Positions 12,250 through 23,791 of a stretch of DNA of 64,000 bases are shown piece after piece. Within the stretch, counting starts at the first letter, position 1. Every line of letters begins with the position of its first letter. Location: assembly GCA_028023455.1 (NCBI GenBank), contig JAQFVV010012420.1, positions 2,228,001 through 2,292,000 of the forward strand. Direction: 5' to 3'. Origin of the DNA: Epiperipatus broadwayi (taxonomy: Eukaryota > Onychophora > Udeonychophora > Euonychophora > Peripatidae). Below the pieces are notes generated by a model that was given only the letters and a program-made list of their open reading frames with translations, was not told the DNA's origin and did no database searches. The position numbers and the translations under genes are program-made.

Positions 12250-12576
12250 GCAAAACTCCATATAGTAGTGCCACCTGTGCTAAACAGAGTAATCAATGGA
12301 TGCCAGAAGGCTTGTGCATAAAATCCCTATCTAGTGCCTACTCATCCAATATCCCCAGACTAGTTTCTAGTTTGTGTCTTTCATCAGTGAGGAGCCTTGG
12401 ATCTGAGAACACTGCACGTAGATCTTAGGATCCTCAACGATAAAAGCCACAAGCTAGAAACTAGTCCGGGGATATTGGATGAGTAGGCACTAGGTAGGGA
12501 TTTTATGCATAAACCTTCCTGCATCCATTAATCACTCTGGCTTGCACTGAGTGGCACTATTGTAAGAGAGTTTTGC
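12250..12576. mobile_element. Palindromic MITE, about 327 bp (family P)
   Basis: The two halves are imperfect reverse complements centred near 12413. The ends read GCAAAACTCCATATAGTAGT on the left and, on the minus strand, GCAAAACTCTCTTACAATAG on the right. Inner arms carry the paired motif ATATCCCCAGACTAGTTTCT and its complement near 12470. There is no coding capacity. A 94-bp relative sits at 35845-35938, and the central part also matches the palindrome at 47397-48610. A DNA-transposon-derived foldback element is the likely origin. I could not fix a target duplication, so the exact ends may be off by a few bases. Confidence 0.75.
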
Positions 12577-14470
12577 CCCTGTGTATTTTTATATTTCTTA
12601 TAAGATTCTGTAGTTATCTTTCTTTGAACATTGTAACCTAATATTAAACAAACTATTACTAGTCAAACATGGAGCCAATCATTTCATCTGCTGAAATTTA
12701 AAATAATAAAATGGGATTCCCAATCAAATACCATAAATAGATTTTTGATTGTGATCTGTGATTCTAAATCATTAGCAATGTAATCATTTCAAATAAATCA
12801 TGTTAGATTACAATATAGTAATCAAAGCCATCAATTTAGTTGCACAGTAATAACCAAGTAACCTAAAACTAGTTACATCTGAGAAAATAACACTATCTAT
12901 ACAGTTAGAAATAAACTAATCTATTTGACAGTAAGCACAGTACAAATACCATCTTCATTTGACTACTAGAGATTGATCATTCTCTACCATAATTCAATTG
13001 TACCACAATAAACAAATATCACTTTTAAACCTGTAACTCGGTTTGCAATTTTCATATATATATTATATAAATAAGCTTTTAGTTAAAAATTAAATGGAGG
13101 GGTGGGGGGGGTATTACGGTATAATATAACAGTCAACTTTGTGCAAGTTACAAAATTTCTTTCCAGCAAATCCACTTGCATTTTTTATAACAAAACTTTT
13201 ATTTTAAGATCTCTATCTTGTTCCTGGTTCCAATATAGTGCTGTAAATAAAATAATTACTCATTCCAGACATATAGAAACAATTCCATAAATGAACATGT
13301 TGATAATAAAAACTCACTATATTTATTTGACTCCAGAGCTTATTTCTTGTAAACCTGACTAATTGAGTGATCCAAATAATCATACCATATTCAACTGCCA
13401 AGATCAGTTTTTAATCATTGCCATTTTCCAATAAGATGCCTTTGAAGAAGGGGGGGGGGGATTTTGTCAATTTTTTTAGTACTCATTTATTCCTATGCTC
13501 TATTTTTTTATTAATCAATTTGTGTAAAAATAAAATCCATATAGTGTTGAAGCTAGCATTTTAGCCTGCTACACTTATAATCAGGTGATTGAATCAGCAA
13601 CAGTCTGGTGGGTTGTTTCATTTAGTGGACTTTTTTTAAGAAAGAATTATGTAGTGGACCCACAACAACTTAGTTAGCCATTCAATATTAGTTAATAAAT
13701 ATGTATGAAAATCACAGAACAATTGATAGACTGAACATGAGGGAGACAAAAACATGATTGAAATATAAAACAATCATTATTACTAATATGGAATATCATC
13801 CTGGTGTGAAGACCATGATTTATCTTTATATTTGAGATAAAAAGTCATTATTGGTTATATGCTCTTCTAATTTTAGCTGTAATTATAAGTTAACATCCAA
13901 ATTTCTCTTCCATTAATAAAAACTAGCAAGATGCATTGATAAATATTCTTTTAAAGTCAAAATAATAAATTTTCTTTGAAACTGAAAATTTTCCTCAATG
14001 AGCATTTCCTGAAACTTTATCCTACATAGAAATTGTTTTGTGTTGGTGTTGCCTCATGTATATATATATATCATTTCATTTCTTATAGTTTTATATCAAT
14101 GAGTTGTCTACTATTTCAGTTTAGTTATAATTTATCAGTTGATTATGAGAATATATGTATAATGTCACAAATATTTTTGTAAATAAAAAATTATTTATTA
14201 TTTGAAGACAAATTAAATATATAAATAACTGTTAATTAGATTTACTGAATATCTGAAACAAACATTGATCTACTGTATGTGAGCATGACTAAAACAGTTT
14301 TATAGAAATTAAAAAAAAAAAACAGTTAATAACATCTTCACTGAATTTTCTCCTTCCTAAATTGTCCAAGAAGGTATCACTTTTTTAAATTTTTTATTCT
14401 TGTTTTCCTTACTATTCTCAAAGATCAATCAATGATTCAGAAATTATAAGTGATGATTTTTTTCTGCAAT
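12577..14470. other. AT-rich spacer with G-tracts, no gene
   Basis: It holds two conspicuous guanine tracts, 13097-13111 and an uninterrupted run of 11 G at 13450-13460. The small frames around 13102-13401 overlap on opposite strands and show no domain. Confidence 0.5.
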
Positions 14471-14472
14471 AA

Positions 14473-14540
14473 CTTCAGGAAGTTAACCCGAGTCAACTGT
14501 TTTGAAGGCAGCTATGCTAACCGCTAGGCCACCAACGAAG
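14473..14540 (-). repeat. tRNA-derived SINE head
   Basis: On the minus strand the order is GGTGGCCTAGCGGTTAGCAT (A-box-like), an anticodon-arm-like segment with loop CTTCAAA, then a T-arm-like TCGGGTTAACTTCCTGA that can form a 5-bp stem. The B-box is degenerate (GGTTAACTTCC against GGTTCGANTCC). The cloverleaf is incomplete, so a SINE relic is more likely than a working tRNA. Confidence 0.6.
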
Positions 14541-16269
14541 TCATCCCTTAAAATGTCTCAATCAGTGATCTTTGAGAATAGAAAGAATAATCACCATAGA
14601 AAATTTTAAAAATAAACATATTCATACAATTTTAGCTCTAACAAAGGTGTGTTGCAGTCATATGGAAATTTTAGATATTTAAATTTAAGTTTTTTTTTAT
14701 AAAACTTTTATTTGAATTCCAATATGTACTTTAATGGAAAAGTTTTCAATCATGCTCATATGATAGAGCAAGAAAATAAAGCTAATTTTAAACTATATAT
14801 GGAGTTTTCCAGCAAATATAAACAATCATATATATATATATGTTTCTTTTATGGTTTTATTATATTTTTGTGTATGTGTAGGAATAATTACTTTCCAAAA
14901 CTAGATTAGTAAGAATAAGAGATTACACCTCACTATTTTTATTTTATTCTATTCCAACTACCTCTCTCCTCATGATCTTATTTATTTATAATAGTTAAGT
15001 TCCCACCTTTTAATTCATTATACAAATATTTATAATGTTCACCTATAAACATATTATACGCACAAATACTTATCTAAAAAAATAAAGTGAAAACTGTTTT
15101 GTTTAACTATAATAGTGCTTAAATATTAAACTATCACATTAACATTATAATACAAATAATTTTGAAAAATAAAAAAAATACATGAATTTTGTTTGTGAAA
15201 TATGTAAACAAAAACAAATCTTTTTTATTTCCTATTTTATAAAATCATATTCAATGTTATTTATGTGCAATAATTATCAATTGATTAGTTTTTCTGGAAA
15301 ATTCTGTTTGAGAAATTAATAAACATTACTTATGTATTTAAACATTTAACATAAAGGCACTTCCAGAACTGAACCTTAAGAGTAGGCAGGGGGTATAATT
15401 GCTCTAGAGCCTGTATTTAAAACCTCTCTGTCAACACTTAAAAAAAAAGTATTAATAACCATTATGTAGCTGTTTTCAAGAAGGTATTTAAACAAGGTAA
15501 CAAAATTATTCTTTTTATTAAAATTACATAGATGTAATTTTATTAAATTTACTAATAAATTTGATTTAATAAAATAAAAATCCCTAGTAAAAAAAAATAC
15601 CATTCTTTGAAATCTTGCATCAAAATAATAGGCATATTGCAACACTGTCTTAACTATATGGAACTTAATGAAAAGCATGAAAATTTTCAATTTTACCATA
15701 TATATTAGATTTATCAATCTTTAAACTGAATAAATATGACATTGTTTGCCTGTATTCACTTTAATAAAATATAAACTATTAAAGGATTTGCATACACTGT
15801 ATTAAAAATTACTCTGTTCAACATGGGTTTTATAATGGAAGCATGATTAAAAGAATTCAATTTTAAGATGCTGAACATGAAAATGCAATGAAAATACAAG
15901 ACTGGTTTTCATTTGGAAATTATAGGAATAAAAAAGACAGAATGCTGAGTTTACTGAGAATTTCTTTTATTAGAAAGAAAATATACTTGTTCAAATATGA
16001 TGTCTTTTTCCTTTTTGTATTCCATTTGTGATATCTCTTTTTATTATCCAGAAATAATCTGCCAACATTTCAAGGGCACCATTTACTTTCCCAATGCTTC
16101 TCAATGACTATGATATCCAGATAAAAACACTCTGTGTTTCTTACTGAATGCATTGCAATAAATAGGAAAGACATCTAAATGGGATTAGAGGATATATAGT
16201 TTCAGGGATATTCTGCAACTTATTTTTTCATATGCCATTAGAAGTTCATCCATAAGTAAATGGAAATTT
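14541..16269. other. AT-rich spacer, no gene
   Basis: The longest frame (minus strand, 15376-15717) is Phe/Lys/Asn-rich, lacks a domain and looks like low-complexity noise. Nothing else is recognised. Confidence 0.5.
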
Positions 16270-17850
16270 TTTGTTTTGACATTACAAGATTCTCTATGAC
16301 ATTTTTGACACTAGTAGGGGCTACAGAATTACTGCTGACACTCTCAAATGATAAACAACCTTCAACATTTCATCCATAGTACCTATAAGCTGTTACTAAT
16401 ATTTTTTTCCAATTTAAATAAAAACTTTCAAATTTCATCAAAAATTAAAAAATAAAGAGTTCATATTATTACAATTAGCAAAATTAAAATCAAAACAATT
16501 ATTGAAAGTACCTATAAAACTGTTTTGGACTAAACTGAAATAAAATCCTAAAAATTAATTTTACAGTTACATGAACATGTTTAAAAAATTAGAACAAATA
16601 AAATATTAAATACATATCTAAATTTGTAAAAGAATTAATAAAAAACATGCACTTAAATGAAAGTATGATGGCAAAATACGTGCCTAAACTAATGTAAACA
16701 ATGAGTAAATGCAATTTCAAATTTTATTGCAAATATATAGAACTGCTAATGCAAAAAAATAATTATGTGAGAAATATATATGTTGTTCATTTTTGAATAG
16801 TGAATACATATAATTCTATTTGTAATTAGAAAATATTAAAGTCAAAACAATTTTAGAAGTACCAATAAACTTACAGATTTTAAATTTCATTGAAAGGAGA
16901 TTAGGAAAAGAAAGTAAAACTTTAAAACAAATTTCAAATGTTATTTAAAGTTAATACAATAACATTTTGAAAGTATGGCAGCAGAATAAATTACTAAATT
17001 AATTTAAAAATTTGGTGGCATATTTTTGTTTAAGAACATGTTTTTGATTCATACTTATATTAGTATAGACATGTATTTAATGTTCTACTTGTTAATTCTA
17101 AAATTAATTTTAATATTTGCTAAACTTTTTCAAATATTATGTGTCATGTTTTTATGATTAATTAGTAATTTATTCTGCCATCATACTTTCTAAAATTACT
17201 TGTATTAATTTTAAATTCTAACTTTTTGTGAAGTTTGAAATTCATAACAGTATATTGGTACTTATAAAATTATTTGAGTTTTACTATTTGCTAATTACAG
17301 GTAGTATTATATGTATTTGCTATTCAAACATGAACAACATATAATAAATATTTCTTAAATAATTATTTTTCTGCGTAAACAGTTACATATACTTTCAATA
17401 AAATTTGAAACTGTTTTTTTTTCCATCATACTTTAGTTTAAGGAGATGTTTTTTATTCATTCATATGTTAGTTTAGGCATGTATTTAATGTTTTATTTGT
17501 TTTAAATTTTTAATCATATTTGTATAATATTTTAATATATTTTTAAGTTAGTTTGGTAATATATCTAGAACACTTTTATAGGTACTTTTGATGAAATCTA
17601 AAGTTGTTTTGATTTTAATATTTGCTAATTGTAATAATGTGGTCTTTTGCATTTATTTTCTCTTTTTTTGTTAATTTTCGATGAAATTTGAAAGTTTATA
17701 TTTGAATTGGATAAAATATTGACAATAATTTTATAAACACTGTGGATGAAATGACAAAGATCCTTTACCACTTGACAGTGCCAGCAGTCGTTCTGAATCT
17801 CCCAACTAGGGTCAAAAAGGTCCTAGAGCATCTTCTAAAACAATACCATT
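16270..17850. repeat. Imperfect palindrome of about 1.6 kb, centred near 17060
   Basis: Left-arm segments recur in reverse complement in the right arm. GACACTAGTAGGGG near 16308 pairs with the reverse complement of CCCAACTAGGGTC near 17800. CATTTCATCC at 16366 pairs with GGATGAAATG near 17742. AATTTCATCAAAAATTAA near 16432 pairs with TTAATTTTCGATGAAATT near 17671. Each arm also holds two diverged copies of a block with GTATGATGGCA or GTATGGCAGCA and TTGCTAATTNC, so the structure is an inverted pair of duplicated units. There is no coding capacity. A foldback transposon or the inverted insertion of two related repeats are both possible. Confidence 0.8.
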
Positions 17851-17854
17851 ATCA

Positions 17855-19835
17855 AGTTATCTAAGTATGGTAAGCAATACACAACATCCCTATAACTCAA
17901 AAACTGCTATTATTTGAATAAAATTATGAATCTCTTTCAAAAATTAGGATTTTTTGTTTAAAGTTGGAAGCAACACTTTAAATAAATAAATAGTACAATA
18001 AAACGAATGCCAGTTTAATATTAAAATTTTAAAAATATCAGTTTTATCTCAGTTCATATATATACACTAAGAATATTTCAATATAAAGTTAACCATTTTT
18101 AAAAATAGGTCAGTTAATTTTTTTTTTATTATTATTGCACATAAAAGTAAATACATGCATATATTTAAATACATTGTATGTTAAAATACAGTATACACTA
18201 TATTATTGCTTTTATTATTTGCTGACGATTATGTATGTTTATATATTTATAAAATCAAATTATTCACAGAAATTCTCCAATGCTATAAATGCATAGTATT
18301 AACTGCACTGAATTCCATTCTGCTGCTATGAATTTTTTATAACAATAATCCCTAAGAAGTAAAAGAGAATCTACTCCGATTGTTTTTTCTTGATCTTCTA
18401 CACTTGCATATCTCAAATCTTTCCCTTACTTCTTGCACAATCAAAATAGCTCATTTTATCTATCTCCGTATAATTCTTTTTTATTAAACTCTCCTTTTTG
18501 AGGCCTATTTTTTAAACAAAAAAAAATATCCTGAATCATCAAAAGAATTGATTTAAATAATGTTCATAAAGAAATTAATATTCACTACTCTTATGTTACA
18601 TTCTGAAAGAATATTTACTTCAACTATATTATTTAATCCAAGCTCAAATACAGTTGATATAATTATCAAACTAACTATTTCTATTGTTAATTGCTGTTTA
18701 CTTTGATAACCCTTACATAAAATTTACCATTGATAAATTTTATCTATTTATTGGAGAAACTACTTGTGCTAACTCCATCTTTTATATTTTAGCCTATATT
18801 TTAATACCTGGAAACCTAGCATCTTATTATATAGATGTTAAAAAAATATGGAAGTTAGAGTTTCCTGAAATATTAAATCTTTAATAGAAAATCATAAAAT
18901 GCAAAAAAACAATCCATATTGGTACCACAAATTACACTCTTGAAGTACAAACAATAATGAATTCTTAAATTAGTGAATACTAAGCATAACTAGTATTGGG
19001 AATCAAAAGAAATCACACAAACCAAATACAAACATTGTTGAGTCTTTTTTGAAAAAAATTACAATTACTCTTAAAATATTATGAACAGTGACTGACTGAA
19101 CCCATTTGAATCAGTAGTTATAATAAATGTACACTAACTATATAATGAACAAATGAAAATAAATGGCTAACATTTATAATAAGCAATGCTTTAAGGGAAA
19201 AAAATAGAATAGTAGCCCAAAACAAATATAATAACAAAAGTGATAATATCAATATAAAAAGATAAATTACAGCAGTGATATGAGAAGGAAAATAAAATAG
19301 AAAGACTGTGCCTCATCAAAAACTTCAAGAGAATTTTGAGAACATATTAGGTAAATTTTTAAAAAATTATAAATTACTGTATTAGACAGTAATGATCTCT
19401 CTCTTCCCACATGACCAACTTTCAATATGGCATTGTTAACAGAATGAACTATTGATTGCCATTCAACAGCTATTTTACTCCTATTATGTCATTTACTTCA
19501 ATAAAAAGTCCGTAAACCTAATTTCAGTTCTCTTAATAAAATGATCATTTCCCCCCTCCCCCTTGTTTTGAAAAAGGTTAATCAAATAATCCTGATCAAA
19601 TGAATATTATGTATGAACAAAAAAATATTGGCCAGGTAAACAAGTTCAGTGCAAGAACAAAAGTGTAAAAGATAAATATGAGTATTATTTCATAAAATAA
19701 TGGTAAAGATTGTCTATTATAGCTTCATAAATCTGTAGAAAACTTTTTTTTTTTAATATAGAGCTTGTCCAGTTGACACACTGTATTATAAATATGTGCA
19801 CACATAGATTCAATGATAAGATATGTGAGTATGCA
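17855..19835. other. AT-rich spacer, no gene
   Basis: No recognisable gene or element. A mixed pyrimidine tract (TTTCCCCCCTCCCCC) lies at about 19548-19562. Confidence 0.5.
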
Positions 19836-19839
19836 GTTA

Positions 19840-20300
19840 TTCTTAACTATAAGATAAAACAAATAAAATTTATTAAAATTCTCTTGACCTAATCTTCTTA
19901 GTGGGAATATAGCTAGCTATTCTTAAACTAAAGACAAAACAATAAATGAAAATTACTGAAATTCCTATTATCTGATATTTGGCTAACCAAGTGAACCATG
20001 CCTTCTCAATGATTGGTCCATAAGTGGATATATAGTTATTTTTAATTAAATGACAAAACAAGTAATGAAAATTACTAACTATTACTACCTTAAGTGGCAA
20101 ACTAAATAAGCATTGCCTTTTCCATAATTGGTCAATAAGTGAATTTATAATTATTTTTAACAAAGACAAAACAAGAAATAAAAATTACTGTAATTCTCTA
20201 TCTGATATTTGAGTAAACATATGAGTAATGCTTTCTCAGTAATTGATCAGTAAATATAGCTATTCTTAGCATGTAGACAAAACTTAAAATAAATTCTCCT
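19840..20300. repeat. Tandem array of about 120-bp SINE-body-like units
   Basis: About three complete and two partial diverged units occur. Each has the order (G/T)TATTTTTAA, then AGACAAAACAA, AATGAAAATTACT, CTATCTGATATTTGG, CTTCTCAATNATTGGTC, then ATAAGTGGATATATAG. Unit boundaries fall near 19905, 20033, 20156 and 20271. The unit resembles the body of the SINE relic at 38020-38150, including ATATTGGTGAATAAATGAAT, TAGCTATTTTTAA and CTTACTACTTGGCAAA, so the array probably arose by amplification of a SINE 3' part. Confidence 0.72.
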
Positions 20301-21235
20301 ACCTGTCATTTTGCTTATTGGGTGTGTAATGATTACTCTTTCATTGCTTTCCCTTGAAAGAATGCTAGAGAGGATTTTGTTCTGTAATAGAGATTTTCGA
20401 GAATGTTTTATCTATATCGATCAATTCAGTCAACTAGCAGTACTTTGAAAATAAATAGTTTTTTTTTCTATCCACCCCCTCAGTAGAGAAAAATAAAAAG
20501 TGTAACTTTGCCATAACTATAGAAATAAATATCTGGCACACAAATATGTCCTTATATATCACATACCTTATGACCTTGTCTTTAACTTCTATAGAAAACC
20601 TTTCTGAAAGTCTTCAATATCTATCTTCCCTAATAGTAATTCTCCATTAAATTCTAGCCTTAGCATTATTCTCCCAACAAAAAGAGTGTCTTTGAAATAA
20701 TATAAATGAGGCCTAATTGTTCCTAACAAAACACATTTAAAAGATTATTTTTAGATCTCTTTTCATCTGCTTCACAATCATTCAATAAAGATGGCCATTG
20801 TAGATGTAAATTCAATATCATTGTACCCAGTGTAATAAAAACCATATCATGGTACTGATGTCATATTCTGGATGAGTAAACAAATCTATTTGAAATATTT
20901 AATTGAAGTAGTTACATCACTGGGGTAAAATATTTTATCCTTTAACTTTTAAAAGCAGCAATGGAGCTATCAAAATATTGATTTACATTCTCACATATAA
21001 GAAAAAACATTAATTTGTTCAAATGACTTCTTTGTAAATTGAATTCTCAACACTAAAAATATTCTATAGATCATACTATGAATTGATAAAAATAGTGCAA
21101 TCATCAGATTGCTGTAAATCTAGAAACCAAAAAGATTAAATTTTCATTTTTTCTTTTAATTCATTCAAATTAAAGCCAGTTCATTGCTTGGTATCAATGA
21201 TAAATTACTAAATTTGCAAAAACAAAAATGAAATC
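20301..21235. other. Spacer, no gene recognised
   Basis: Nothing with domain or repeat structure that I can name. It ends at the presumed target duplication of the second hAT element. Confidence 0.5.
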
Positions 21236-21480
21236 ATTTAGAACAATCCTAGTGGGCGTTCCAGCCTTCATGGTGGGTGGTAGGGATTTTGTCCAATACT
21301 GAAGCACTTTTTTTAAATTTAATTGACTTTTTAAAAAATTTTCATAGCATTATTTAAAAACATTTTTATTAGGTTTTCATAAAATTCCCTGTGACAATTT
21401 AAATTTCTGAAAATATACTATTTGTATCTCCTGCGCATAAGTTTAGTTCACATTATGTAAGTGAAACTAAATGGAGCTAT

Positions 21481-21610
21481 AATGTGACTGCTAACAAAAG
21501 AGCCTTGTCCCAGAATAGCTTGCAGATCTCCCCAAACCCAATCCACAATGCACAAGAAGCATGCACAGATAATGATTTATGGTGCAGGCTCTTTTGTTTG
21601 CAGTCACATT
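21481..21610. repeat. 24-bp inverted repeat with 82-bp loop inside hAT 2
   Basis: Positions 21481-21504 and 21587-21610 are reverse complements at 23 of 24 positions; each carries AACAAAAGAGCC on one strand. It lies upstream of the transposase start and could be a nested small element or a subterminal palindrome. Confidence 0.75.
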
Positions 21611-21679
21611 GGTCAGTACGCAGTTAGATTTGTGAGAGTGGTCATATGCCTGCAGCTTCAAACGAAATATTGTGAGCCC

Positions 21680-23403
21680 ATGTCTCAAAAAAAGAAATAC
21701 GCTTGTGGCTATTTACCAGACTATCTAACGATGGGTTTCATAGAATCTGTTGTAAATAAATAACACCCAATGTGTTTATTGTGTCATAAAACATCTAATG
21801 AGGCAATGAAGCCAAGTCACTTGTGAGAACATCTTGCTACAAAGCATCCAAATCATAAGGATAAGCCCATTCAATATTTTCAGGAAATATAGAAAAAATT
21901 TCAAAATCATTCAACAATCATTGCATCATTTAAGAGACAACATGCAGCGAATGAAGATGGGTTAATTGCCTCATCGCATTTCGCAATTAATTGCAAAAAG
22001 CGATAAAGACTATAATATTGGAGAAACTGTAATAATATCCTCTATAAAAGAATTTATCTCAACAGTAATGCATCAAGATATACCTGAAATTTTTAAAATG
22101 TTGCCCCTAAGCGATAGCACAGTAAAGCAACAAATTGAAGAAATGGCAGTTAATGTTGAAAAAAAACTTATAATTATTCTCCAAAACTCTTCATTTTCCA
22201 TCCAATTGGATGAGTCTACCATCGAAAATAATAATGCTTTATTGATGGGACATGCATGTTATTTTGATGAAAACAATACCTTATGAGAAGAAATGCTATT
22301 CGCAATAAATCTCATTACAGATACAAAAGGATTATTTATATTTAATACTTTGAAATCATACTTTGGAAAAAAATAATAATCCTTTGAATAATACTGCATG
22401 CACTACTGATGGAGCATCATCAATGGTAGGCCACAATCATGGATTTGTTGCTTATTTGAAGGAAGAAGTGCCAAATGTTTTATGTATTCATTGTGTGGTG
22501 CACAGACATCTTGTAGGAAAACATCTAAGTACAAGTCTCCATTCATCATTAACTATAATATTTTGAGCTGTAAACAAGATCAAACCCAATGCAAAAAATG
22601 ATATAATGTTCCGAAAGCTTCGCCAGGACAATAATGAAGATTTTAATTCCTTTACTTTTGCACACAGGAGTTAAGAGGCTGTCAAAGGTCACATCTTTGG
22701 CTCATTTTGTAGCATTATATGATAGTTTCATACAATTTTTTGAAAGTAATTATGAGACCAATCTGTGTCAACAGTTAAAAACAGTAAAGAATGATGCCTT
22801 TTATTTGGCAGATATTTTCAAGAGATTTAATGATATCAATTTGCAGCTTCAAGGAGCTAATAAAACTCTTACAGGTTGCCAAAGTATTGTGTCATTATTC
22901 ATTGAGAAACTTGAACTACTTCATTATAATCTATTGAAGAGAGAATTTCATCAGTTTCCTAAATTATCATCTATAAAAGATGATTTAACTCCAGAAGATA
23001 TTGACAGATTCAATAGCCACCTCAATGAACTTAAATTGGACATGGAAAAATGATTTGAAGATATTTTGAAATTGAAGGTGTATGATTGGATGAAAAATCC
23101 TTTTACCGCAAATATTGAAGAGACTGCTACAACTTGCTAAGAAGACCTGTTAGGAATTAGATATGATGAAGAAAGTAAACATAAATTTGATAGTGATGGA
23201 TATGAAAACCTATGGCAAAATAAAAAAAATGCCTGTCATATTCAAATATGTGGAAAATGATATTCAGTTTATTGATACCTTTCCCTATCTCATATCTTGT
23301 GGAATCAGGATTTAGTGCTGTTAATCATATTATGGCCAAAGAAAGAACTCACCTGAATATTTCTGTAAGGGAAGATCTTCATTTGTTCTTTTACAAAAAT
23401 TGA
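21680..23403 (+). pseudogene. hAT transposase relic, BED zinc finger (SCAND3/ZBED5-like)
   Basis: Pieces of one transposase can be followed in order across many stops and frameshifts. N-terminus: MSQKKKYACGYLPDYLTMGF at 21680, then a BED finger with CLLCHKTSNEAMKPSHL and a downstream H...KHPNH. Middle: LDESTIENNNALLM near 22210 (a DE.T catalytic-type motif) and CTTDGASSMVGHNHGF near 22395 (TDGA motif). A better kept block follows at 22634-23053 (DIFKRFNDINLQLQGANKTL). C-terminus: SGFSAVNHIMAKERTHLNI, then REDLHLF, near 23300-23395, the dimerisation region. The copy is certainly dead and clearly older than the hAT at 2165. Confidence 0.85.
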
Positions 23404-23791
23404 GCCAGATATCCAGTATTTAGTTTCGCAGCATCAGCCTCACGGATCTCATTAATACTTTAATTAATTAAATGTAATTTCATCAGACTTCATGCTTCTA
23501 TGTATACAAAGTATAAATAAAAAGATAGATTTAACTACAGTAGGTTGTTTTATAAAGATTTATTCTGCCAAACTTAGCGAAAGTCCAACATAAAGTATTT
23601 GGTAAGTAATTATTATTATATGCTTTAGCTTGCTGTAACTCTGCTTTATAAATTTTATAAAATAAAGTTACTTTCCTACTTTATAAATCACTATTAATGT
23701 GGAACCAGTGGGTGGTTAGAAAATTTTACTACTAACAAAAATACAAAAGAGGGCAGTGGGTATAAAAAGGTTGACTACCCCTGATTTAGAA

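Larger units (their letters stand above)
21244..23783 (+). mobile_element. Decayed hAT transposon (BED-finger, SCAND3/ZBED-like type)
   Basis: The right end reads, on the minus strand, CAGGGGTAGTCAACCTTTTT, a typical terminus of Charlie-like hAT elements. The 8-mer ATTTAGAA directly follows it (23784-23791) and also occurs at 21236-21243, just before CAATCCTAGTGGGCG, which I take as the eroded left end. The left terminus does not match the right TIR well, so that boundary is less certain than the right one. Inside is a broken transposase. A 24-bp inverted repeat at 21481-21610 lies in the 5' part. Confidence 0.68.

Noticed and set aside
14473-14540. Functional tRNA, possibly selenocysteine because the loop contains TCA
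   Set aside because: Acceptor arm is not formed, the D-arm is poor and the B-box degenerate; the length does not fit tRNA-Sec. A SINE head is the better reading.
15376-15717. 113-codon minus-strand frame
   Set aside because: Phe/Ile/Asn/Lys-rich composition expected from AT-rich DNA; no domain, splice or repeat support.
19840-20300. CRISPR-like array
   Set aside because: The repeats are adjacent, about 120 bp and diverged, without short exact repeats and unique spacers; eukaryotic context and SINE similarity explain them.
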